Shown in pieces: positions 24,872-32,721 of a stretch of 64,000 bases of DNA; position 1 is the stretch's first letter; each line of letters starts with the position of its first letter. The notes under the pieces were generated by a model, which had not been told where the DNA came from, did not search any database, and saw only the letters and a list, made by a program, of their open reading frames with translations. The position numbers were made by a program, and so were the translations under genes. Source of the stretch: an uncultured Methylibium sp. (GTDB lineage: Bacteria; Pseudomonadota; Gammaproteobacteria; Burkholderiales; Burkholderiaceae_C); contig NZ_CADEFR010000004.1 in the NCBI RefSeq assembly GCF_902826655.1, forward strand, positions 1 through 64,000. The letters run 5' to 3'.

Positions 24872-25560
24872 CGACTGTCGATCTCCTCGAAACCCATCGA
24901 GGCCAGTGTGGGACAGCGTCCTTCGAGATCAAGGGCTTCGTGCTCGGACGCTTCGACCTGCCACGGATGGGCAAGCGGCCTGAAGCATCCGTTCGCTGCG
25001 AGCCGAAACGCAGCGGTCGGCCGTCGCAGATGCAGACTGCCGAACACCCCGCACACCTTGACCCCTTGATCGTCCGCGTCGTCGGTGCTCGACCAGAACG
25101 CGGGCAGCCTTCCATGCGTGTGCAGGTCGATGGCCAGCGACTCGTCGGCCGCAAGTTCGGGCATGCGGTAGCGCACGCCGGCCGGCCCCGAGTCGATCGC
25201 TTCATGCATCTGCAGGCGCAGCGTGTTCGACACGCTGCTGAAGATCAGGGCGCCTGCTACCTCGTTGGGCAGGTTTGCGCGGCCATGCGCCACGAACTCG
25301 TCCAGCATCGCGATCGGGATCACGCCGAAGGAGAACTCGATGCCCTCGCGCATGTCCCCGTATGGGAGCGGCGGCGCCTGGGGCAACTCGGCGAGCTTGA
25401 GAACGCAGTGCAGCCACGGCCGCGTCACCTCCATGAACACGCCGTTGCGTGCGACCAGCACACGCTGGCCTTGCCCGCCCGGAGGCTGGCGCCCGAAACG
25501 GGGCACAGGCACGCACGGGCAGGTGGCCTGCAGCGCGGCGTCGCGCGGGTCTGGTCTCAC
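24859..25560 (-). CDS. PRTRC protein A, JAB/JAMM-domain protein
   Basis: 233 aa. I chose the GTG at 25560 because it overlaps the stop of protein B (GTGA) and gives the usual N-terminus RDAALQATCPCVPVPRF; a GTG at 25581 is an alternative. The C-terminal half is a JAB/MPN domain with a complete metal-binding motif: E100 in LPNEVAGALIFSS and HTHGRLPAFWSSTDD (H147, H149, S157, D160, i.e. H-x-H-x7-S-x2-D). JAB peptidases remove or mature ubiquitin-like proteins. Adjacent to the E1-like and E2-like genes, it completes a ubiquitin-type pathway. Confidence 0.85.
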   Translation of the reverse strand: MRPDPRDAALQATCPCVPVPRFGRQPPGGQGQRVLVARNGVFMEVTRPWLHCVLKLAELPQAPPLPYGDMREGIEFSFGVIPIAMLDEFVAHGRANLPNEVAGALIFSSVSNTLRLQMHEAIDSGPAGVRYRMPELAADESLAIDLHTHGRLPAFWSSTDDADDQGVKVCGVFGSLHLRRPTAAFRLAANGCFRPLAHPWQVEASEHEALDLEGRCPTLASMGFEEIDSRWNT

Positions 25561-26291
25561 CGCGCGGACTCCCGGTGGCACAGCACCTCCGCGAGCGTGC
25601 GCTTCGTGGGCACCAGCACGCGCTCGGGGAATTCCGCGTGACGGCCGTCGAGCATGTCGCGCCAGAACCCGTAGGCACCGCCCCGGTAGGTCACGAGCTT
25701 GCCGTGGACGTTGGGATGGGTGAAGAACGAACCGAAGAAGGCCCGGTTCCAGGCATCGATGCGTTCGGCCGTCGTCCCCTCCGGCAGCGAGACGTTACCG
25801 GTGCAGATACCGCCGTCGGAGTAGACGTTGAAGTACGGCGCCTGATACAGCGGCGTGCCCTCCGAGGGGCGGTCCGCGCCGAGCACCGCCCACACGTGCC
25901 AGCGCCGCATGCCATCGACCTTGAAGACGAGGCCCGGATGAGGCACGACCTCGCCGCGCTCGGCGGCGCCCAGTTCAGGCGAGCGGAAGGCCACATGCCG
26001 TTTGGCAGGCGGCACCCACCACGCCATGGTGTCGCCGTCCATGTACAGCAGGCACTGCGGGATGAAGCCACCGCGGTTCGCATTCTTCGCGAGGTCCAGC
26101 GCCAGCTGGATCGCGGCGCCCGGCGTCAGCGCCTTGCCTTCCAGGATCAGCGGCGTCTTTCCCTTCATGCCGATGTCGTGGATCGTCGCGAACGCGGCAT
26201 CGTTTCCGCCGCGGTAAAGCAGGATCGCTGCGCTCAGCGCGAGCGGCGTCTCTCGGCCGGCGACCACTTCGAACTTCACTTCGTTGCTCAT
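25557..26291 (-). CDS. PRTRC protein B, E2-like
   Basis: 244 aa from the ATG at 26291, which overlaps the stop of protein F (ATGA). PRTRC B proteins are known to be related to prokaryotic E2-like (ubiquitin-conjugating) folds. Here the segment NVYSDGGICTGNVSLPEG places a cysteine (C163) in a setting like the E2 active-site loop, after the strand FNVYS, and is followed by helices (ERIDAWNRAFFGSFFTHPN). The N-terminal 100 residues form a separate alpha/beta part. Catalytic activity is inferred, not shown. Confidence 0.82.
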   Translation of the reverse strand: MSNEVKFEVVAGRETPLALSAAILLYRGGNDAAFATIHDIGMKGKTPLILEGKALTPGAAIQLALDLAKNANRGGFIPQCLLYMDGDTMAWWVPPAKRHVAFRSPELGAAERGEVVPHPGLVFKVDGMRRWHVWAVLGADRPSEGTPLYQAPYFNVYSDGGICTGNVSLPEGTTAERIDAWNRAFFGSFFTHPNVHGKLVTYRGGAYGFWRDMLDGRHAEFPERVLVPTKRTLAEVLCHRESAR

Positions 26292-27304
26292 CGGAACCCT
26301 CGACGCCAGTCTCCTGTGGACAGCTCGTGGATCAAGGCGTCGAGCCTGCGCATGCCCTCGAAGCGAACCTCCATCGCCTGCATCCACTTGCTCAACGCCT
26401 GCGGCTCACCGATGTCGAACGAGAACTCTCCCATCCAGTCGCAGTAGTCGCCCTGCACGGCGTCGTTCGCGAAGTCGTCGAAGACGCGCACGCCGATGTC
26501 CCCGGGACGCCACGTGAGCACCGCGCCATAGCCGATGAACCAGCCGTCCGCGTTCGGCCGGAAGGCGTCGTCCAGATCGAGGCGGTCCAGCGCGAGTGCG
26601 TCTGCGGCGACTCGGCGGACACGCGCGCTGCGAGCTTCTGCGGCGATGCGTTGCATCATCCGTCGCGTCAGGCGTTTGCGTGTCCCGGGCCACTGCGTGG
26701 CCCACTCGGGGAAGGCGGCGTCGATCTTCTCGCGCGTCACCATCTCCTGCCGCAGGGTCGCGCGCATGCCGGGGTCGTCGCCGCACTGTTCGTCCAGGGC
26801 GACCGACTCGTCGCGCTCGCCGTACCAGTAGTACTCCTGAGCCGTGCCCAGGGTGTCCCACGGCGTGAACGTCGGGATCAGGCTCATGTTGGTCTTGTCG
26901 ATCACCGACAGGATCGTGGCGCCCAGCAGCGGATGGACACCCTCCAGGCGTTCCAGCGCCTCCCCGATCGCGAAGGCGCTGCATTCGGTGAACCAGACGA
27001 CCGTCGCTTCGCCCGCTTGCCGGGTCCGCATGGAGGTGGAGGCATCCGACGCGCCCTCGAGCACCAGCCTGAAGCATGGAACGAGGCACTCCAGCCCCGG
27101 GAGCCGATCGCGCACCCATTGCTGCAGGAAGGTTTGGCTCGTGACCAACGGCTCCCTCGCGCGCCGAGGATGGACGTCGCCCTGTATCACGCGGGCGTCC
27201 AGCAAGCAGCGGGCGAGCGACACGGCGTGGTCGTACCCTGTGGCCGGCAACAGTTCGGCAGGGATCGAGTCGCAAAGCGCGGGAATCCGGAACATCGAGT
27301 TCAT
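26288..27304 (-). CDS. PRTRC protein F
   Basis: 338 aa starting MNSMFRIPALCDSIPAELL; the frame is open upstream but the ATG at 27304 overlaps the preceding stop (ATGA). The sequence has no catalytic motif I can name. Notable segments are HPRRAREPLVTSQTFLQQWVRDRLPGLECLVP, ECSAFAIGEALERLEGVHPLLGATILSVI and GYGAVLTWRPGD. Position between C and B and its size fit PRTRC protein F, the least understood cassette member. Confidence 0.8.
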   Translation of the reverse strand: MNSMFRIPALCDSIPAELLPATGYDHAVSLARCLLDARVIQGDVHPRRAREPLVTSQTFLQQWVRDRLPGLECLVPCFRLVLEGASDASTSMRTRQAGEATVVWFTECSAFAIGEALERLEGVHPLLGATILSVIDKTNMSLIPTFTPWDTLGTAQEYYWYGERDESVALDEQCGDDPGMRATLRQEMVTREKIDAAFPEWATQWPGTRKRLTRRMMQRIAAEARSARVRRVAADALALDRLDLDDAFRPNADGWFIGYGAVLTWRPGDIGVRVFDDFANDAVQGDYCDWMGEFSFDIGEPQALSKWMQAMEVRFEGMRRLDALIHELSTGDWRRGFR

Positions 27305-27567
27305 GGCAGCGGTGGCAGTGCGTCCGATGGTGCGGTGAGGCGATCCTGCCGGTGGTCGTCGACGGAGCGTCGGGCGGCGGTGTCTGCAGCACGCAGCAGC
27401 GCCTTCGCGCACTGCTGCGACTGCTTGGACGCGAGCGCCTTCTGCAGAGCCTGCTGAAGGCCTCGCGGATCGCGTTGTGTCGAGGCCTCCAGCGCGGCAC
27501 GAAAGCCCGCCGTGGGATCAGCCTTTGACGCCGACCGCGCGCTTGAAGGTGATTTCCTGGACGCCAT
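27301..27567 (-). CDS. Small protein inside the PRTRC cassette
   Basis: 88 aa, Ala/Arg-rich and helical (GFRAALEASTQRDPRGLQQALQKALASKQSQQCAKALLRAADTAARRS). Its stop overlaps the start of protein F (ATGA). The given ATG lies 50 bp inside protein C, and a later start is possible. No family recognised; it fills the slot between C and F. Confidence 0.5.
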   Translation of the reverse strand: MASRKSPSSARSASKADPTAGFRAALEASTQRDPRGLQQALQKALASKQSQQCAKALLRAADTAARRSVDDHRQDRLTAPSDALPPLP

Positions 27568-27724
27568 CGCTGATCTCGCCGACTTCGATGTCGGCGCTCA
27601 GGAGTTCGGGGAACTGCGCGCTGTACACGTCGCGCACTTCCTTGGGCTCGTGGCCCGGGATGTCGGGCAGCGTCATGCCGTTGTAGAGGTAGCGCCGCGC
27701 GATGGTCTGAACTTCGATGGACAT
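27518..27724 (-). CDS. PRTRC protein C, ubiquitin-like
   Basis: 68 aa: MSIEVQTIARRYLYNGMTLPDIPGHEPKEVRDVYSAQFPEL... with strands flanking a central helix (PKEVRDVYSAQFP), the order expected of a beta-grasp fold. It ends in Gly (AVGVKG). PRTRC C proteins are placed in the prokaryotic ubiquitin-like group. The natural C-terminal Gly could be used directly by the E1-like protein without processing. There is no Gly-Gly, so conjugation competence is uncertain. Confidence 0.82.
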   Translation of the reverse strand: MSIEVQTIARRYLYNGMTLPDIPGHEPKEVRDVYSAQFPELLSADIEVGEISDGVQEITFKRAVGVKG

Positions 27725-27736
27725 GCGGAGTGCTCC

Positions 27737-28222
27737 TTAGCCGAAGAGTTGAGGTTCGGTGTTCGACGCAGCCGGCGTGGATGCCGAGGCCTCGGCCTCG
27801 TCGTCGCCGTCACCCGCACCGTCGTCGGCGGCGTCGGGCTCGCTCGCCGGCGCGCTGCCGGTGGCGCGCCTTGCCGCGGCGGCGGGCGAAGCCGACTTGG
27901 TCTGCGCCTTCGCAACGGCACCCGTCGCCTTCTTGGCCGATGCGGCCTTGGCCGCATCGAGAAGCTCCTGTGTCACCTGGGCCTGCTGCACCAGACTGGC
28001 GTGCGATGTGCGATAGCCGGCGAGCACCGTGACGAAGTCCGCGTCGAACTCCTCGGGCGTGGCGGTCAGGACCAGCGGCGTGGACAGCGCCGGCTCGCCG
28101 ACATCGTCGCGCGGCTTGGGGATGACGTTCACCGTCATCCGGCCCTTCTTCTCGTCGGCGCTGATGGTGAGCGTCAGCGTCGCGCCGAGCGCCAGTTCAT
28201 ATAGCTCCTTGAACATGGACAT
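27737..28222 (-). CDS. PRTRC protein E
   Basis: 161 aa. The ATG at 28222 starts MSMFKELYELALGATLTLTISADEKKGRMTVNVIPKPRDD. A compact N-terminal half (about 75 residues, ending ATPEEFDADFVTVLAGYRTSH) is followed by a helix and then a low-complexity Ala/Asp/Glu-rich tail to PQLFG. This layout fits PRTRC protein E. It lies 12 bp before protein C and 64 bp after parB, so the cassette is one transcription unit. Confidence 0.82.
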   Translation of the reverse strand: MSMFKELYELALGATLTLTISADEKKGRMTVNVIPKPRDDVGEPALSTPLVLTATPEEFDADFVTVLAGYRTSHASLVQQAQVTQELLDAAKAASAKKATGAVAKAQTKSASPAAAARRATGSAPASEPDAADDGAGDGDDEAEASASTPAASNTEPQLFG

Positions 28223-28286
28223 GGTTGGGTATCTCCGTCGTGAGGGGTGCCTCTGAAATCCATCGTATGAGGCTCCCCCGCGTTGT

Positions 28287-30083
28287 CTAGGCTGCGGCCT
28301 CGATGGCGTCGGCGCTGTCGCTCTGCGCTCCCGCCGGCGTTGGCGCGCCATTCGCCGTCGAGCTGTCGTCACTGCAGAAGCGGTACTTGCGGCGCGGATA
28401 GCGCAGCGCCTTGGGCACCGCTCCGGCGTACTCGAAGCCCTCGACGTTCAGCAGCGCGTCGATGAACTTCGCCTTGGTCCCCGCCCGCGCCTTCTTGAAC
28501 GCCGAGTCCCCCATCGCCTTGCGCAGCTTGAGCTCGTCGGCAAGGCTTTCCAGTTCGCTCACCGTCAGCAGTTCCAGGTACTCGGCGCACAGCTTGAAGT
28601 GCCGCGCCTCGTCCACTTCGAGGTAGTTCAGCAGCACTTCGAGGTCGGACTGGCTGACGCCGTAGGCGGCAGAAGCGGTCACTGCCTGCACGATGGCCGG
28701 CAACTTCGCCAGGTCGAAGTTGTCCGCCAACTCCAGCGCCCCCTTGAAGCCGTTGGTGCCGAACTTCGCCGTGGCCAGCTTGGACGCCGCCTCGGTGAAC
28801 TTCAGGGGGTTGAACGCTTGCATGCTGCTCGACGCGATCAGCGCAGCGAGCACCCGATGGTTGCGCGATGGGTCCGCCATGAGGCGGTTGGCCACCCAGG
28901 TCCGCCAGCGTTCGGTGCGGTACTGCGCGACTCGCGCGGGCGTCTGATTGCTCGTGTGCTTGGCTTGGGCCTTCGCGGCAGGCGCAGGCGCGTCGCGCTG
29001 CGCCGGAGCACTGCGTGGAGCCTCGCTCGCGTCGCTCGCCGCTGTGGCTGCCTTGGCCGCGTCGCGCTCGGCGCGTCGCCGCTCGGCCACCTTGGTCGAA
29101 TGGCACTGGGCGTCGAAGCAAAGCGACTCGTCCACGCTCCCATACGATCCGGGAACGGCCGACACGCTGCAGCCGAAGTTCGCGCAGGCCTTGCAATCCG
29201 CGTACTGTTCCGTGCCGACGCCGAGTTCGCCGTCCGGGCCGACCGGCAGTGGAACAAAGGCATCGGCGGCGCGCACGATGCGAACGACCGGGTACTGCTC
29301 GCGCAGCGGCACGGCCTTGGCTTCGAGCGCTGCCATCGTCAGTTCGTCGAAGTGTGTGGGGTGCTGACAGAATCCCTCCCCGATCGTCTCGTCGAACAGC
29401 GCCGCCTGCTGCGCAGAGTTGTGCGGGCAGCCGATACACAGTGCGGTGTCGAAGATGGCGTCCGCCAGCCGCTTGGCGAACTGCCCGAGCTGCTTCTTGA
29501 GTACCTCGACCGGCACCTTGTGCTCCAGCACGCCGGCAAGCACCTTGACCTGCCGATCCTGTGGCAGGCCGGCCAGCAATTCGGCGTGGCCGAGCTTGAT
29601 GCGACGCTCGACGAGTGCGGCCTGAACGTCCGCCGCGCAATTAAGCAGCAGCAGCCGGCGCTCCAGCGTCTCCAGGCCCCAGCCCAGTTGCTTGGCCGTC
29701 TGCTCCTTGTCGCCGCGGTTGAACTGCAGCAGGTCCGCCGCGCCGCGCGCCTGCTCCACGTCGCTCGGGTTGTCGCGATAGTGGTTCTCGATGATGCCCA
29801 GGGCCCGGACCTCTGCGTCGCTGGCATCCGAGATCACGACGGGCATGTCGTAGTCGTCCCCGAACAGCTTTCCCGCAGCCCGCCAGCGGCGCTCGCCGGC
29901 GATGATTTCCCAGACGCTTGCTTGCGTCGGATGGGGCCGCACCTGGATCGGTTGCGTGACGCGCCCCGCCGCGACCAGACCTTCTTCGAGTTCGGCCATC
30001 TTCCGGGGGTCGTAGTACGTCCGGTGGTTCGGCCCCGACACGATCTGGCGGACCTTGAGCGTCGGTTGCACTTGATCTTGCAT
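28287..30083 (-). CDS. parB: ParB-family protein of the PRTRC cassette
   Basis: 598 aa, much longer than partition ParB. The N-terminal ParB/Srx-like domain has KVRQIVSGPNHRTYYDPRKMAELEEGL, PIQVRP and the box EIIAGERRWRAAGKLF (about residues 59-74); recent work on ParB makes this a nucleotide-binding motif. A helix-turn-helix follows (SDVEQARGAADLLQFNRGDKEQTAKQLGWG). A cysteine-rich middle (ALCIGCPHNSAQQ, ADCKACANFGCS, FDAQCHS) could hold metal. The C-terminal 150 residues are helical with a linker rich in Ala/Pro before them. It is the first gene of the cassette and faces the intergenic region with repeat C. Confidence 0.9.
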   Translation of the reverse strand: MQDQVQPTLKVRQIVSGPNHRTYYDPRKMAELEEGLVAAGRVTQPIQVRPHPTQASVWEIIAGERRWRAAGKLFGDDYDMPVVISDASDAEVRALGIIENHYRDNPSDVEQARGAADLLQFNRGDKEQTAKQLGWGLETLERRLLLLNCAADVQAALVERRIKLGHAELLAGLPQDRQVKVLAGVLEHKVPVEVLKKQLGQFAKRLADAIFDTALCIGCPHNSAQQAALFDETIGEGFCQHPTHFDELTMAALEAKAVPLREQYPVVRIVRAADAFVPLPVGPDGELGVGTEQYADCKACANFGCSVSAVPGSYGSVDESLCFDAQCHSTKVAERRRAERDAAKAATAASDASEAPRSAPAQRDAPAPAAKAQAKHTSNQTPARVAQYRTERWRTWVANRLMADPSRNHRVLAALIASSSMQAFNPLKFTEAASKLATAKFGTNGFKGALELADNFDLAKLPAIVQAVTASAAYGVSQSDLEVLLNYLEVDEARHFKLCAEYLELLTVSELESLADELKLRKAMGDSAFKKARAGTKAKFIDALLNVEGFEYAGAVPKALRYPRRKYRFCSDDSSTANGAPTPAGAQSDSADAIEAAA

Positions 30084-30723
30084 CTAGCCTCCTATGACAC
30101 GCGCCGACTGATGGTGCGAACTCATGGTCTCGCGGTCCTCTTGGAACTCAAGTCCGCAAAGCCCGCGTAGAGGCCTAGCAGCACTGACTGCGCGGCCCCT
30201 CGCTCCTGGCGCGTTGAGAACCGCGTCCGTCGAGCGACGCAGCATGCGATCCCGTTCGTCTGTTCCTTCCAAGGTGCCGCTCGCAGCGGTGGTTGCGTGC
30301 GATCGTCAGCGCGAGGGCGCCGTCTTCAAGGCAGCCGTCGATTCCTCGGACGTGAGGGCAGTGGCACCGATGTGCATGCGACGGTTGCGTGGCGCCATTG
30401 CACAGAGCCGCGCCCCGGTGCCATACTGACTCTTGACCTGCGACCCTTCAGGGTCCGACCTCGCAAGAGGAGGCATCCGCTGCAGTCGCAGCGGCGTTAG
30501 CGGTCGTGACCCGCACCCGCATCCTCCCCGCTTCGACGGGCCTTTGAGTCCCACCGTCGGCGCCCGCCGACGGTCAACAAGGCAGCCTATTAATAAGGCC
30601 CGTCGCCGCCGCCCTTGAGCGGCCATGGATGCAGGCCCAATGCCTGCGCGTCATCAACCCCGAGTTCGGGCCACCTCCCGAGCAGGGGGTCGCTCGTGCT
30701 CATGCGCTTGAAAGGAAAGCGTC
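30084..30723. promoter_or_regulatory. Divergent intergenic region between parB and ardB
   Basis: 640 bp without a solid gene. A 13-codon ORF (about 30125 to 30084, leftward, MSSHHQSARVIGG) ends exactly where parB begins and could be a leader peptide. There is a short stem GACCC-ttca-GGGTC at 30442-30455, the 22-bp repeat at 30495-30516 and a stretch CCTATTAATAAGG (about 30586-30598) that is unusually AT-rich for this DNA and may be a promoter element. Confidence 0.5.
30495..30516 (+). repeat. 22-bp dispersed repeat, copy C
   Basis: Identical to copies A and B. It lies 412 bp upstream of parB and 207 bp upstream of ardB. A short inverted repeat (30442-30455) lies 39 bp before it. Confidence 0.85.
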
Positions 30724-31176
30724 ATGTCCCACGAACAAGAGATCACCGTCCAGCCCTCCGTGGCCAACGAGAGCCGCGGCGCCGTGGTCGCCAGCATCGT
30801 GCCCGAGGGGCGTCGAATGGAGTTCCTTCCGTCCAAGTTCGGTGTGACGGCAATGCTCAAGGTGGAGACGGCCGTCTTCGCCTGGATGCAGCGCCTGTGC
30901 CCCACCTACGTCGGCGGGTACTGGAACTTCGTCGAGCTGTCCAACGGCGGTGCCTACATGGTTCCAAGCGGCGCGGAGACCTTCGACCTCTGCGTCGAGG
31001 GCAACGGCTTCGAGGACCGCGTCAGCGCCGATGCCACCGGCGTCATTGCCACGGCGTTCGCCCTGAACGGGCTGATCTGGCGGGGCCACGACAAGCTCGG
31101 CGAGAAGTACGAGCAACTGCTCGCCTACATCAGCCACCACCCCGACCAGATCGCGATCCGGCGCGCGCTCGATTAG
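30724..31176 (+). CDS. ardB: ArdB/KlcA-type antirestriction protein
   Basis: 150 aa. The family pattern is clear: IVPEGRRMEFLPSKFGV, MLKVETAVFAWMQRLCPTYVGGYWNFVELSNGGAYMVPSG, VEGNGFEDRVSADATGVIATAFALN and ISHHPDQIAIRRALD. ArdB/KlcA proteins inhibit type I restriction enzymes during entry of plasmid DNA without acting as simple DNA mimics. The gene starts behind AAGGAAA and is followed 12 bp later by a small gene. Placement next to the partition cassette is common for early-expressed transfer genes. Confidence 0.9.
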   Translation: MSHEQEITVQPSVANESRGAVVASIVPEGRRMEFLPSKFGVTAMLKVETAVFAWMQRLCPTYVGGYWNFVELSNGGAYMVPSGAETFDLCVEGNGFEDRVSADATGVIATAFALNGLIWRGHDKLGEKYEQLLAYISHHPDQIAIRRALD

Positions 31177-31188
31177 GCGGAGGCGATC

Positions 31189-31407
31189 ATGCTGACCCAT
31201 CGCCTGAATCGACTCGCCAACCTGGTCATCGGCCTGCGCCGCTACACCATCAATGAGCTGGTGCCGATCGTTCGGGAGAACCGGTATCCGCCGTTGTTGC
31301 GCATCGCCGCGCTGCGCCAGTTGATCCACTTGGCGCCGCTCGACATCACCAAGGGCGCGCCGTACAGCACGCGGCGCCGATACGTGCGACAGCACTACCA
31401 CGTGTAG
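31189..31407 (+). CDS. Small basic protein, 72 aa
   Basis: MLTHRLNRLANLVIGLRRYTINELVPIVRENRYPPLLRIAALRQLIHLAPLDITKG ends in RRRYVRQHYHV. Helical, positively charged, with GGAGG upstream. It looks like a small nucleic-acid-binding protein, but no family is recognised. Co-transcribed with ardB. Confidence 0.6.
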   Translation: MLTHRLNRLANLVIGLRRYTINELVPIVRENRYPPLLRIAALRQLIHLAPLDITKGAPYSTRRRYVRQHYHV

Positions 31408-31457
31408 CAGACACCCCGCGCGACCCTTTGGGCGCCGCGCGGCCTTTCCACCCCAGA

Positions 31458-31490
31458 GGGGACGCCATTCCCCTCGGGCGAGGCGTCCCC
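31458..31490 (+). promoter_or_regulatory. Leader stem before radC
   Basis: GGGGACGCC (31458-31466) pairs with GGCGTCCCC (31482-31490), 9 bp perfect, with an inner CCCCTCGGG loop. It ends 24 bp before the radC start codon. Confidence 0.45.
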
Positions 31491-31514
31491 GTGACCTCTG
31501 ATCGGAGACCCATC

Positions 31515-32099
31515 ATGAATCTGGCCCTGCTGGATCGTTCTCAACTCGAGGCGATCATCCTGGAACCACCGGCGACCGAGGCCGAGCCGCTGCGCTGCTC
31601 GGACGACCTCGCCGCCGAACTCCTGCCGCCAGCGGCCGACGCGCGCACCACGCGGCTGCGTCATGTTCTCGCCGCCGCGCACGAACTGCTGGTGCGGATT
31701 GCTTCTCAGTCGATGGCCGGGCGCTGCCTGCTCGGCAGCCCGGAGTTGGTGAAGGACTTCCTCAAGATCCTCTTTGCCGGCGCCGAGCGCGAATCATTCA
31801 TCGTCATCTTTCTCGATGCCCACATGCGCGTGATCGCCACGGAGGAGTTGTTCCTCGGGACGCTCACGAGCACATCGGTCTATCCGCGCGAGGTGGTGCG
31901 GCACGCGCTGCATCACAACGCGGCAGCCTTGATGTGCGCACATTCGCATCCCTCCGGCAATGCAGAACCGTCCCGCGCCGACACTCATCTCACGCAATCG
32001 CTCAAGGCTGCGCTGAGCCTGATCGACGTCCGCCTGGTCGACCACTTCGTGGTGGCCGGCTCGGCGTGCGCCTCCATGGCCGAACGCGGGCTTGTTTGA
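31515..32099 (+). CDS. radC: RadC-family JAB-domain protein
   Basis: 194 aa from the ATG at 31515 behind GGAG. The C-terminal MPN domain has the metal motif HSHPSGNAEPSRAD (H143, H145, S153, D156) and the usual LVKDFLKILFAGAERESFIVIFLDAHMRVIATEELFLGTLTSTSVYPREV. The N-terminal helix-hairpin-helix part of chromosomal RadC is shortened. Such RadC-like proteins are typical of conjugative elements; their role is not settled. It is a second JAMM protein in the window, separate from PRTRC A. Confidence 0.88.
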   Translation: MNLALLDRSQLEAIILEPPATEAEPLRCSDDLAAELLPPAADARTTRLRHVLAAAHELLVRIASQSMAGRCLLGSPELVKDFLKILFAGAERESFIVIFLDAHMRVIATEELFLGTLTSTSVYPREVVRHALHHNAAALMCAHSHPSGNAEPSRADTHLTQSLKAALSLIDVRLVDHFVVAGSACASMAERGLV

Positions 32100-32130
32100 A
32101 GTCTCCCAACCTCTCTACGCGGAGAAGGCA

Positions 32131-32346
32131 ATGCAAAGCGAGACGGACGCAACGCGTGCGAGCACGCGTGACGCCCTCATCGAGACCTATGAAGACACGT
32201 ATGTCGAGTGGCTCGACGCCGCCGGCGAGGAGCTCGAAACGCGCCTCGAGATTTCCATGCGCATGAGCGACTTGGCGGGACGCATGGCAGCCGCAGGCTG
32301 CAGCGATCGCATCGCTGCGATTCAGGAGAACTACCGCAACGGCTGA
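32131..32346 (+). CDS. Small acidic protein, 71 aa
   Basis: MQSETDATRASTRDALIETYEDTYVEWLDAAGEELETRLEISMRMSDLAGRMAAAGCSDRIAAIQENYRNG: helical and acidic, with GGAGAAGGC before the ATG. No family recognised. It lies 31 bp after radC and ends before a terminator-like stem. Confidence 0.6.
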   Translation: MQSETDATRASTRDALIETYEDTYVEWLDAAGEELETRLEISMRMSDLAGRMAAAGCSDRIAAIQENYRNG

Positions 32347-32356
32347 GCATCCCGCT

Positions 32357-32378
32357 GTCCCGGGTTTCGTCCCGGGAC
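32357..32378 (+). terminator. GC-rich hairpin after the 71-aa gene
   Basis: GTCCCGGG-tttcgt-CCCGGGAC is a perfect 8-bp stem with a 6-base loop, 10 bp after the stop codon and 40 bp before the next start. There is no T-run. A nearly identical stem follows the next gene. Confidence 0.5.
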
Positions 32379-32418
32379 ATACGGCGACCTCCCGTTTGAG
32401 GCTCGAAAGGAGTAGACG

Positions 32419-32640
32419 ATGGGGGACATCGATCCCGGCTCGATGCCGGCCGGCGAAAGTTGTGCCCAGGTCGGCCTCGCCGCCGGCCATGAAGCGCAAT
32501 GCCACCACGATTGGCGCATGTGCTACGAAATCCGCTTCCTGCTGACGCTCGCGCGCCCGCACGGCGCGTGGATCCGCGCATGCCTTGCGGCCGCGCCGCG
32601 CCAGCGGCTGCTGACGATGGCATCGTGCCGCAACATCTGA
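32419..32640 (+). CDS. Small protein, 73 aa
   Basis: MGDIDPGSMPAGESCAQVGLAAGHEAQCHHDWRMCYEIRFLLTLARPHGAWIRACLAAAPRQRLLTMASCRNI behind AAAGGAG. Five cysteines, with a C-x12-C-H-H-x4-C arrangement that could bind a metal. No family recognised. Confidence 0.5.
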   Translation: MGDIDPGSMPAGESCAQVGLAAGHEAQCHHDWRMCYEIRFLLTLARPHGAWIRACLAAAPRQRLLTMASCRNI

Positions 32641-32648
32641 GTCGCGCT

Positions 32649-32673
32649 GTCCCCGGGGTTCGTCCCCGGGGAC
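32649..32673. terminator. Bidirectional GC-rich hairpin
   Basis: GTCCCCGGGG-ttcgt-CCCCGGGGAC is a perfect 10-bp stem. It sits between the ends of two convergent genes (32640 rightward, 32722 leftward), the expected place for a shared terminator. Confidence 0.6.
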
Positions 32674-32721
32674 TTCCGCCAGCCGCGATTCGCGGCGTCG
32701 GGCCTCCTCGCCGGTCGGCTG

